64,000 nucleotides of DNA from assembly GCF_001953985.1 (NCBI RefSeq), contig NZ_MBEI01000061.1:62001-126000 (forward strand), in the 5' to 3' direction. Below, in pieces: positions 26,901-33,833 of the stretch. The notes under the pieces were generated by a model that was given only the letters and a program-made list of their open reading frames with translations, ran no database searches and was not told where the DNA came from. Both the position numbers and the translations under genes were made by a program. Source of the DNA: Mycobacterium colombiense (GTDB lineage: Bacteria > Actinomycetota > Actinomycetes > Mycobacteriales > Mycobacteriaceae). Position 1 is the first letter of the stretch; each line of letters opens with the position of its first letter.

Positions 26901-27402
26901 CGCAAGCCGTGCCATTCCGATTGGGGGCCGCACAGTGCTCGCCCCTGACGGCCAACGATTCGCCGCGATGACTCATGGACAAGACCTCGCCGTTTACACA
27001 CTCGACGGCAAGCAGATCGGCGAGACCTTCGATTTGAAGACCGACATCCAGAATGTGGCATGGCGCCCGGATGGACATGAGGTTGCGGTCAGCTTGCCCC
27101 GAGCGCGCCAGATCGTGTTCATTAATCCCGAGACCATGCAGCCCGAGGGGCCCCCATGGAACTCCTTGGACCAGACCGAGCCCTACCGCCAAGCGTGGAG
27201 CACAGATGGCAGCCTTCTTGCCGTCACGACAGCGATCACGACGAACGATGGCCGTATTGTGCCCGGCCCGGTCGAGATATTCCGGCCACACGTCATCGAC
27301 TGGAGGGGCGCGTTGTGCGCGATCGCCGGCACCGACATGACCGACGCCGAATGGGAAGCCAATGCTGGCACGAGTCTGCGGCGCCCCGAGCTATGTTCGT
27401 AA
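23911..27402 (+). CDS. Large Lon-like / transmembrane / beta-propeller protein
   Basis: A 1163-residue protein. An N-terminal region (about 60-340) resembles a Lon-protease-like fold found in actinobacterial multidomain proteins, with DACVVWSVTVE and a serine-centred GSSMGAACAIALDDL near residue 277; whether it is catalytic is unclear. One membrane helix lies at about 385-407 (YAVAASVLVIALVCGAGGYL). Then comes a segment typical of actinobacterial STAND/WD40 proteins (SRMSALLALAADRLNSTPAS), and residues about 470-1163 form WD40-like propeller repeats (VTAVAAASDVLLTADRSP, VKVWTLSTMKPLGQI, IWVWDRESTNLV, NVAWRPDGHEVAVSL). No P-loop NTPase is visible. The topology suggests a cytosolic Lon-like head and an extracytoplasmic or cytosolic sensor propeller. 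Confidence 0.75.
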   Translation: MTRTKDPHSDDRAPSSKSDLLRLMRLRGELTGAQQLWIEQCRNAVKDGAGRTGTLLAPGSDEYRALAQSHMAVPGGEHKEPNASGGTRDQHVPSPELAAGQALADIAKGLTGGLEPGPACAALLTVTDDAWLHSVGTQLLPAASSFLAGSQPHLRELVLHLVGQGGHEGRGFGILMALELAAQRPKMLRSARIPVLFASQDAEGRIGKAGILRLELLREGPSGLHPDPANMAFLRVDPAVVASLLNAWESSDLRESDACVVWSVTVERANPARIITGSSMGAACAIALDDLAPRWVRLRRLRPRKLANDCTATAGLSGRELTPVTHYGEKFTAAQQHSLRVVVAADAVPTALTQRPAGYPAERILGAKTLSEAIKLTRTAINPALYAVAASVLVIALVCGAGGYLWYQSSLRGERATVAASLATKSGELLNRDSRMSALLALAADRLNSTPASRNAMTNAIQNNQAIVASAPAAQGGPVTAVAAASDVLLTADRSPTVKVWTLSTMKPLGQIQLDMAPSGVVAAPYGDEFAIATSTTLGIYQGAKGRVPTLVKSLPTPASSHNTRTALIGPFYDDETGAIVLIDGAGDGLYWSPKSNAGIPFSLPTSGGVVAAGGFRHVSGGGDARHCSVLVATGQQQLLRLTFADGESQSDQSPPSPQVETVVPTGEVRAPIVSVAYGDLATNGDSAAILIGTEHGIQQWDPNRSMTVSFPYAGLAEQAIQMLPSWGGGTTVVTPSGLKLLNRYGVTALNNTTGASTATGIVKSVARAEKSQLVEGRSDGRVVVLDPLNRRLGLEDRPKSNVVSFAGSNILLTTSSDGPQRISSLHVSSVSPPTPNSTGTTDPAYKQYALPQSNGTAPYVNDAVASDRVIVASGNTNTNKTGKIWVWDRESTNLVREIDFSASGDRTGYDLVTFVAIAPALNRIAALNLRLGEVGIWSTTDWQRVATIRVRPPENFDETAATTMSSSADGSVLLVQVSAQRQEDSHQVLIDLAHNNASRAIPIGGRTVLAPDGQRFAAMTHGQDLAVYTLDGKQIGETFDLKTDIQNVAWRPDGHEVAVSLPRARQIVFINPETMQPEGPPWNSLDQTEPYRQAWSTDGSLLAVTTAITTNDGRIVPGPVEIFRPHVIDWRGALCAIAGTDMTDAEWEANAGTSLRRPELCS

Positions 27403-27449
27403 ACACTGGGAAGCTTGGTCCCGGTGATTCTCGTTACTGAGTCGCATCG

Positions 27450-28070
27450 CTAACCAAGTTTGCGCACGTTCTCGATGGCGACCACGGCGCCGGTTACCCG
27501 TATGTCACCGGTCATTTTGACGGTGCCACAGCACGCCGGCTCTCCCGGACCAGTGGTGACCCACGAAACGTGAACCAGCCCACCGGAAATCGACAGATCC
27601 GTCACATACTCTCGGCCGCCTTTGGTGACATCACCGAGGTCGACGCCGCCGAGCCGGGTCGGGCCCGGCGCGTAGACCTGGACGGTCGCCGGCCACGACA
27701 CACCGCCAGCAGTACAGGCAGTCACCAGGGCGCCGTCGCCGACTCCGTCGCCAGTGACATCCCCGAACGCGACTAACGGCGTCTGGTCGTTGGCGGACTT
27801 GTTCGCGATGGTCACGAAACCGGTCGAAGGATCTTGCAGTGGCAACGTACCGTTGACCAACGTGCCGGCGTTGTGCCTGCACAGGCTCGGCACCGGGGCC
27901 GACATGAGGTCGTCTAACCCTAGTCCGGGACTTGGTGCGTGCGATGAGGATCGTGGGGCCGTGGCGCTCGTGCCATGAGCGCCGCATGCCGAACCGGCTA
28001 TGGCCGCCGAAAGCACTGCGACCACAGCCGTCCAACTTGTCGGGCGTGTATGTGCCCGCGTTTTTGCCAT
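27450..28070 (-). CDS. Secreted lipoprotein with FG-GAP-like repeat
   Basis: A 206-residue predicted lipoprotein: basic start (MAKTRAHTRPTS), hydrophobic VVAVLSAAIA, lipobox AGSAC. The mature part has a calcium-binding-like GDVTGDGVGDGALV loop resembling FG-GAP/integrin-alpha-type repeats, a Cys-containing TACTAGG, and EPACCGTVKMTG near the end. GGAGG lies 5 bases before the ATG. It converges on the propeller gene with a 47-base gap. Its role is unknown; similar mycobacterial proteins are exported, envelope-associated proteins. Confidence 0.7.
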   Translation of the reverse strand: MAKTRAHTRPTSWTAVVAVLSAAIAGSACGAHGTSATAPRSSSHAPSPGLGLDDLMSAPVPSLCRHNAGTLVNGTLPLQDPSTGFVTIANKSANDQTPLVAFGDVTGDGVGDGALVTACTAGGVSWPATVQVYAPGPTRLGGVDLGDVTKGGREYVTDLSISGGLVHVSWVTTGPGEPACCGTVKMTGDIRVTGAVVAIENVRKLG

Positions 28071-28332
28071 CGATCCTCCGGTGGTAACGCCATTGAGCCT
28101 TTTGTTGCCCCCCAGGCTGGCATATCGGTGACCTCTGTGCCGATGTTTCGGCGGACCAACGTCGATTGGCTGACCGGCGATCTGTGCGCGCGATCAAGTC
28201 CGGTGTAGCACCGCAGAGTCGCCGCGGTCAGGACTAGCTCAGCGTTGACCCTCGTGGCCTGTACGTGGGTTGAGACGGTGTACCGCAGCCTTTGCGGCGG
28301 TCGTTGATCGTGACGCCGTGTTGCGCGCCAGG
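28071..28332. other. Intergenic stretch upstream of the lipoprotein gene
   Basis: About 260 bases between the GMC gene stop and the lipoprotein start, both on the minus strand. Apart from the lipoprotein ribosome site I see no gene, repeat or hairpin in it. Confidence 0.35.
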
Positions 28333-30096
28333 TTAGGTCGCGGCGTCGTTGGTGTTGCCGCTCTTGGGTCTCGCGAGCTGGTCTGCGAGGTCTTGGGCCA
28401 GCGCCACCATCGTCAGTGTCGGGTTCCACGAACCGCTTCGCGGCCACAACCCGCTGCCGGTCAGGTAGACGTTGTCGACGCCATGTGGACGGTAATCCTC
28501 GCCGACGACACCGTTTTGTGGGTTGGAGTCGATCCATAGCGTCGAGCCTTCGTGGACGAGTCCTGAGACTCTCCGTTCTTCGACTGAGGGCTCGGTGGAA
28601 TTCCAGTCTCCGGCTTCGGCGCTGCCGTGCCAGTATTGGATCGCCCCGGCGCCGTTAGGAGACAGCGCTTTTAACATCTCGAATGTCGCTTGATCCATGG
28701 TGTCCCAGGTAGCGGCGTCGGTCTCATTCGCCAAAACTTGTAGGGTTGCGTTCGTCGTCGGGTCGTGGTCGTCGTGATTTTTGCGCATCCAATTGTTGGC
28801 GTTGTGGTGGTCCAACTCACCAAGTACGGCGCAGACGAAAACCAGGTAATCCTTCGACGTTTGCAGCTGTTGTGGTGAGGCGGTTGCCACGACGTCGGGC
28901 ATGTAGCGCGCGGCTCGTCGCGCGTTCACCTCGGGTTCAGAATCGGCAAGGACTGAAAGCTGGACGTGGTATTGCTTTTGTGAGTGTGGATCGACCCCAG
29001 CAAGGTATATGGCGGCCAACTCCATCGATGCCAACTGTGCATCAAATTCGAAGTGGGACCTTGGTATTCGTGCGGTGATGGCCGTGATGAAGTGGGCCGT
29101 GAATCTCGCTCCGACGTTGCGTAACTTCGGAAACGAATTCAGCAGCAAGGTAGTGGGTGGCAGAGCGCTCATGGCGAGTATGAGCTTGGCTGATCCGAGG
29201 TTGACTACTCCGCGGCTGGTGGCCAATGCGGTTGCACACCCACCTTGCTGAAGGATTCGTTGAACAACGCACTCGCATACTATGTCTAACGGCGAACCCT
29301 TGCCTGCGAGGGCGAGGCGGCCTTGGCGAGACCAGAGGTCCAAGAGCGGCCCGGGTGTGGAGAATTTAGCGAAATCTAGCCCTTCTTGGATTCCGGCCCC
29401 GACCGCGATCGGCGCGGCCATGACTCGTGTCGCGGTGGGTACTTGGTTGAGCTTGGATTGCAGCATCTGTCCGAGTTTTCGTTGCATGACGCCATAGACG
29501 GGCCGTTGGCCGGCGACAATCGACATCGTCGATTCGTCTAGGTTGTCATCGATCCGATCGGCCGGCACGACGTTGAGGAGGCGTTCGGCGTCGTCAAAGT
29601 TGCGTCGTGCCGCGTCAATGACTGCTGGCGGCCAATCGACCATCTCTTCGGACGTGGGTCGGGGACACCAGGAACTCCACATGATGCTTCGGCCACCGAA
29701 GAAAGGAACGATGCCATGTTGCCAGGAGATTCGGCCGGCCGGTTGACGTGCGGTGGCCGCTGAGAGTGTCCAGGGGAACGTCTCGGTCAAACCCCCGAGG
29801 GTGTACCGGTAGGGCAACGGTAGGTTCTGAAAGTGTGCGGGGAGGAAATAGGGACCACGCTCGATGACCAATATTCGCGCGCGTGAATCATGGTGCAATG
29901 CGCGGTCGATGAACGCCAGGGCGCACGGTCCGCTGCCGACTACCACGTAGTCGTATCGCTCGCGCTCTCTGGCGCGTTTCCAGCCTTCCTTGGAGAGGAA
30001 AAATACGTGGTCCATTACTTTTTGAGCGGTGGGCTCTTGGGGTCCTGGAGCCGGGAACCCGTGGTCGAAATTGGGCGACGACGCAGCAGATACCAT
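28333..30096 (-). CDS. GMC-family FAD-dependent oxidoreductase
   Basis: A 587-residue flavoprotein. The FAD-binding motif is YVVVGSGPCALAFIDRAL followed by ILVIERGPYF, and the protein ends with the GMC C-terminal domain (VDNVYLTGSGLWPRSGSW, NPTLTMVALAQDLADQLA). An N-terminal extension of about 50 residues with no signal peptide precedes the FAD fold. The ATG at 30096 is preceded by AAGGGGG at 9 bases. Related enzymes oxidise alcohols, sugars or sterols; no substrate can be inferred here. It is island cargo and is divergent from the dGTPase gene. Confidence 0.78.
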   Translation of the reverse strand: MVSAASSPNFDHGFPAPGPQEPTAQKVMDHVFFLSKEGWKRARERERYDYVVVGSGPCALAFIDRALHHDSRARILVIERGPYFLPAHFQNLPLPYRYTLGGLTETFPWTLSAATARQPAGRISWQHGIVPFFGGRSIMWSSWCPRPTSEEMVDWPPAVIDAARRNFDDAERLLNVVPADRIDDNLDESTMSIVAGQRPVYGVMQRKLGQMLQSKLNQVPTATRVMAAPIAVGAGIQEGLDFAKFSTPGPLLDLWSRQGRLALAGKGSPLDIVCECVVQRILQQGGCATALATSRGVVNLGSAKLILAMSALPPTTLLLNSFPKLRNVGARFTAHFITAITARIPRSHFEFDAQLASMELAAIYLAGVDPHSQKQYHVQLSVLADSEPEVNARRAARYMPDVVATASPQQLQTSKDYLVFVCAVLGELDHHNANNWMRKNHDDHDPTTNATLQVLANETDAATWDTMDQATFEMLKALSPNGAGAIQYWHGSAEAGDWNSTEPSVEERRVSGLVHEGSTLWIDSNPQNGVVGEDYRPHGVDNVYLTGSGLWPRSGSWNPTLTMVALAQDLADQLARPKSGNTNDAAT

Positions 30097-30588
30097 TCGG
30101 TACAACCCCCTTGGACGCTTCCCCGTCGCTTTCCGGGGCGTTTCGCTTAACTTTGGGATGACTCATACGTTGCCTGCGCGGCCGCAAGCTGGCAGGAACG
30201 ACGACCCGCGCCGACGAATGCCCGACGCGCGTCGCTGACCCGATCGATCTGCGGGCGCTACCTGAAAATGGTCATATTAGTTATTGGCGGCCCGAAATGG
30301 GTCCATAATCAGTGCACAGACTGGAGCCGGCGTAGTCGGTGCCCCAGATGCAGTTTCGGTTGGCCGGGCAAGGTCAGTGTGGACGCTGAAAGCGGTGTCC
30401 TTTATGTGCCACTCGTCAGAACGTTGGTAGGGGGCCTAGTCCACCGGACAAGCCTTGCGCGGCCAGCGACTCTGACAGGTCTGTTGCCATCTGGCCCGCG
30501 CCAGTCGGTGACAAACGACGATGTTTTAGACGACTATCGGCGATGCCGCGCAGCGGGCTGTGCGGCCGAATTCGAAGGAGAATTCTCC
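30097..30588. other. Divergent region between GMC oxidoreductase and dGTPase
   Basis: A 492-base region. The dGTPase frame is open back to an ATG at 30268, but the segment encodes low-complexity sequence without family similarity and that ATG lacks a ribosome site, whereas GTG 30589 has a strong one. It should hold both promoters. No palindrome stood out. Confidence 0.4.
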
Positions 30589-32187
30589 GTGGAGACACCG
30601 GCGCCCCAACTGCGAGATCTGCTGCGTGACGACGTTACTCACAGTGCCGAACCTCGCCCTATCGATGATCTGCTCAAGCGAGCTGCGAAGAAAGCGCCCA
30701 ATAGTCTGCAAGCCGCTGCCGAAGAGCTTTGGGACTTGATCCAATGGGGTCAAGTCGAGCTCACCCCGGATGGGCGCATCGGCAAGCCACAACAGACGGG
30801 AAGCACTAAATCTCAAGATGACCGCTCCAAGTTGCAGCGCCTGAGGGATGAAAGACATCACCCCGAGGAGCAGGCAAGTGGTGTGCGACGAACTGAGGGG
30901 CGAATTGACCGAGACAGGATCTTGCAGTCGTATGCATTTCGCCGGTTGGAGGGCGTGACTCAGATCGTGACGCCCGACCAGTCCGGTCACTTGATGCATA
31001 GCAGACTTACCCATTCGCTAAAAGTCGGGCAAGTGGGCCGGCGGATCGCTGATGAATTGATTCAACGAAAAATTGACGAGGATCAGATCGCGCAGGGGGG
31101 CGGGCTTGACCCGGATGTTGTTGAAGCAGCGGGCCTCGCCCACGACATCGGGCACCCGCCGTTTGGTCATGCTGGGGAGAAGGTGCTCGACCAATGGGCA
31201 AGGAATCACAAACTTCCGGACGGTTTTGAAGGTAACGCCCAATCGCTGCGGGTCGTAACGCGCCAGGAAGCCCGGTTTTCTAACACGCACGGCATGAACC
31301 TCACCAATGCGACTAAGTCGGCAATAATCAAATATCCGTGGGCGCGGGACACCCGTAGCAAGAATCGGGATTCAAAGAAATATAAGAAGTTCAATGCCTA
31401 TGCTGATGACCTTAAAACGCTTAAGGATTCGCGGAAGGCCGTCGGGTTGACGAACGAGGAGCAGACACTCGAGGCGTCCATCATGGATATTGCTGATGAC
31501 ATCACCTACGCGCTGCATGATCTCGAGGATTTCTATACGGGGGGGCTTTTTCCCCGCAATCACGTCGTCGCCGTTTTGGACGACTACTCACGACAGTTCG
31601 ATTTGGGAGATCAGGATTCTGAGGTCCCGGTGACCAACCAATACTTGGAACTTGATGAGTACGCGAGGGAATCACAGTTCAAGCGGGAGCTCTTTGACCA
31701 GGCTGTGGACCGAGTGCGGATACTCGTTCGGTATGGCATGTATCGGTATTTCGATGGGTCCAGGGGCGCGTTCGCGCTGATCCGAACGGCTTTTGCGACG
31801 CGCATTGACGCCTACATCCGGGACATCTACATACCGGACACAGGGCCTGCCGTCGCCAAGCTCAGCGATGACCACTGGTATGAGATTCAGGTGTTGAAGT
31901 GGCTGACCCGAAAGTTCATCCGCGACAAGTCTGAGCTAGCGATAACGCAATTAGGCCAGGGGCGTCTGATGGAGGAAACCTTGAACAAATTGTTTGAGTG
32001 GTGTTCAGATGAGGCCACGGAGTTGAAGCTGCCCCCCGCGCTGGCAGAATTGACGAAGGCAAAGACAGACGCAGACCGGGCTCGGGGAGTGGTGGATTAC
32101 GTGGCTTCGGGGACAGACGCCCAGTTGATTTCGCTTGCGAACTCGCTAAGGGGCGCAGCTCCGCCGTCGTCCCTTTTCTTTGTGTAG
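30589..32187 (+). CDS. HD-domain deoxyguanosinetriphosphate triphosphohydrolase (dGTPase) family protein
   Basis: A 532-residue dNTP triphosphohydrolase, expected to split dGTP or other dNTPs into deoxynucleoside and triphosphate. Signatures: RDRILQSYAFRRLEGVTQI, the first metal His in SRLTHSLKVGQVG, the HD pair in GLAHDIGHPPFGHAGE, FEGNAQSLRV and the final Asp in IMDIADDITYALHDLEDF, so the metal site is complete. A family-unlike N-terminal extension of about 100 residues includes a winged-helix-like AAEELWDLIQWGQVELTPDG. GTG 30589 follows GAAGGAG at 8 bases. The DNA is visibly less GC-rich than the core genes around the island. Bacterial dGTPases can protect against phage by draining dNTPs, which fits the island setting. 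Confidence 0.87.
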   Translation: METPAPQLRDLLRDDVTHSAEPRPIDDLLKRAAKKAPNSLQAAAEELWDLIQWGQVELTPDGRIGKPQQTGSTKSQDDRSKLQRLRDERHHPEEQASGVRRTEGRIDRDRILQSYAFRRLEGVTQIVTPDQSGHLMHSRLTHSLKVGQVGRRIADELIQRKIDEDQIAQGGGLDPDVVEAAGLAHDIGHPPFGHAGEKVLDQWARNHKLPDGFEGNAQSLRVVTRQEARFSNTHGMNLTNATKSAIIKYPWARDTRSKNRDSKKYKKFNAYADDLKTLKDSRKAVGLTNEEQTLEASIMDIADDITYALHDLEDFYTGGLFPRNHVVAVLDDYSRQFDLGDQDSEVPVTNQYLELDEYARESQFKRELFDQAVDRVRILVRYGMYRYFDGSRGAFALIRTAFATRIDAYIRDIYIPDTGPAVAKLSDDHWYEIQVLKWLTRKFIRDKSELAITQLGQGRLMEETLNKLFEWCSDEATELKLPPALAELTKAKTDADRARGVVDYVASGTDAQLISLANSLRGAAPPSSLFFV

Positions 32188-32224
32188 GGAGCAGGAGCTT
32201 CGAGCACTCAGAGAGTTGGGCCGG

Positions 32225-33202
32225 CTAATTTTGGGGTCCGGTGGCGACGGAGGCGGTGTAATACTCGACATTGGTCCTGGGTGCGTAGCTCGCTAGGACT
32301 GCTTGGGTGGCGCTCAATTGGCCTGCTCGCGTGGGCACTTCGACAAGGACGCAGCGCTCAATCGCCTGCGCACTGCCAGGAGGCCGGCGCATGTTCATAA
32401 ATGCTAAGGCGGAGCCGAGTGGGGAGAGGCTGGGATTGTAGGCGGCGTTTTCAGCGACTCGCCCGGGATAAGTTGTGCCGTCCTTCAGCTGTACTGCGAC
32501 TCCCGCATAGCCACTGTTGTCGAGGTAGGGGTTGTAACTTTGCTGGGCTGCTGCCAGTGCTTGCGCGATGAGTTTATCGTTTGGGTTTCCAGTTTCTAGC
32601 GTCAGGGTGTGCTCGCCTAGTGCGGGGTCCATTAAGCCGCCACGAAGCCCGAGGTCTGAGGGCCCGAATGGGGCCGGGAGGAATTCTGTTAGGGGAGTGG
32701 ATTCATAGGACGACGGGCTGAATTGATTGGTGGGTGAGAGGATCTGCAACTGCCTGGCCGTGACCAGCTCGTATAAAAATTGGCGGCAGTATCCGCACGG
32801 AGGGGCGCTGATCGCCAGCGATTGGATCCCTGACTCATCACTGAGCCATGCATTGTTGGTGGCTGCCTGCTCGGCGTGAATGGTGAAGCTCGGTGCCATA
32901 CCGCTGAACTCAATGTTGGCGCCCAAATACAGATTGCACCAGCGGGTGTTTGCTGTCGGCATTCCTGCCGCGACGGCCCCGACCTTATAGTCTGATATTG
33001 AGGCCACCGCGTACTGCTGAGCTACCGGCAACAGGTTTATCATGAGCCTACCGATTTCGTTCTCGTTGCGGACAAGACGTTGCACGGTCTCTGCGTGCAG
33101 CATGCCTCCGTGGTTCCACATTGCGTCGATGTCGAACCGCATGTGTTCAGGGAATCGTGCGACCGCCTGCTTCCAACTGGCCGTGCGTGTGTCGTCGGAC
33201 AA
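32225..33202 (-). CDS. Two-domain cytidine deaminase (E. coli Cdd type)
   Basis: A 325-residue zinc enzyme converting (deoxy)cytidine to (deoxy)uridine. The catalytic domain has VGAVAAG, LYLGANIEFSG, the Zn and proton-shuttle motif TIHAEQAATNNAWLS, and the second Zn motif PPCGYCRQFLYEL. A degenerate second deaminase domain follows (PFGPSDLGLRGGLMDP, AGVAVQLKDGTTYPG, VAENAAYNPSLSPL), as in dimeric E. coli Cdd rather than the short tetrameric mycobacterial type. The TTG at 33202 is chosen because AGGGAG lies 5 bases upstream; a GTG at 33271 is in frame but would run into the DUF559 remnant. It converges with the dGTPase, 37 bases apart. Confidence 0.85.
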   Translation of the reverse strand: MSDDTRTASWKQAVARFPEHMRFDIDAMWNHGGMLHAETVQRLVRNENEIGRLMINLLPVAQQYAVASISDYKVGAVAAGMPTANTRWCNLYLGANIEFSGMAPSFTIHAEQAATNNAWLSDESGIQSLAISAPPCGYCRQFLYELVTARQLQILSPTNQFSPSSYESTPLTEFLPAPFGPSDLGLRGGLMDPALGEHTLTLETGNPNDKLIAQALAAAQQSYNPYLDNSGYAGVAVQLKDGTTYPGRVAENAAYNPSLSPLGSALAFMNMRRPPGSAQAIERCVLVEVPTRAGQLSATQAVLASYAPRTNVEYYTASVATGPQN

Positions 33203-33266
33203 TTTGAACTCCCTGTCATCAAATCCTCGAGCGTATCCCAGTTGCGTCCTCGCGCTCTTGGCACTC

Positions 33267-33780
33267 GTCACCAATCTGGCGCGGACTGCATTTGATCTGG
33301 CTCGGCACCTACCGCGGGGACTAGCAGTCCCCAACTCGACGCGTTGTCCGCGCGACCGGTGTCACCGCCGCCGACGCAACTCCTTTGATCGCGGCCCATA
33401 AAGGAGCGAGAGGCGTGCGTCAGTGCCGAACGGCCTTCTTGCTGATGGACCGCGGTGCGCAATCGCCCAAAGAAAGCTGGCTGCGACTCGTCCTCATGGA
33501 TGCGGGCTTACCTCGCCTTGCCACGCAGATCCGAGTCACCGACGGCCGCTCCGTGGCTTATCTGGATATGGGCTGGGAACAGCCGATGGTGGCAGTCGAG
33601 TACGACGGCGAACCACATCGCACCGACCGAAGCCAGTACGTGAAAGACATCCGGCGAGCCGAGATGGTGAGCAGACTCGGCTGGAACGTGATCAGGGTAA
33701 TCAACGAGGACCGGCCCAATCTCATCGTGCAACGCGTCCGCGAGGCGCTGACGCGCCGTTCGTCGCCGAGATTGCCGTGA
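33267..33780 (+). pseudogene. C-terminal half of the split DUF559/AbiEi-like gene (with frameshifts)
   Basis: The segment begins VTNLARTAFDLARHLPRGLAV, exactly the part missing after DLDGLP at 18848. It then needs two small frame changes (QLDALSA, then TGVTAADATPLIAAHKGARGV) before a clean frame from about 33385 encodes the DUF559 endonuclease-like domain: AQSPKESWLRLVLMDAGLP, YLDMGWEQPMVAVEYDGEPH and RTDRSQYVKDIRRAEMVSRL. The E-x-D-G-x-x-H core looks intact, but the frameshifts and missing N-terminus make it a pseudogene. Its 3' end lies inside the right palindromic repeat. Confidence 0.75.
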
Positions 33781-33826
33781 GGGGGTGCTTCGGCCCCCGA
33801 TCACGACCATGACGGCAATCTCGGCG
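33764..33826. repeat. 63-bp palindromic repeat, right copy, at the island border
   Basis: Arms 33764-33783 and 33807-33826 are inverted repeats (about 18 of 20 positions), with an inner GGGGG/CCCCC stem. It matches the left copy at 18421-18484 in the same orientation, 40 of 41 positions over the right part. It covers the last codons of the DUF559 fragment and ends 8 bases before the arcA stop, so it may also terminate transcription from both sides. Confidence 0.75.
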
Positions 33827-33833
33827 TTATCTC

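Noticed and set aside
30268..30588. N-terminal extension of the dGTPase from ATG 30268
   Set aside because: No ribosome site before this ATG and no family similarity in the added 107 residues, while GTG 30589 has an excellent site.
18841..33300. Direct repeats (att sites) at the two island junctions
   Set aside because: I compared about 120 bases at each junction and found only 6-base matches such as ACTCGT, which are expected by chance.
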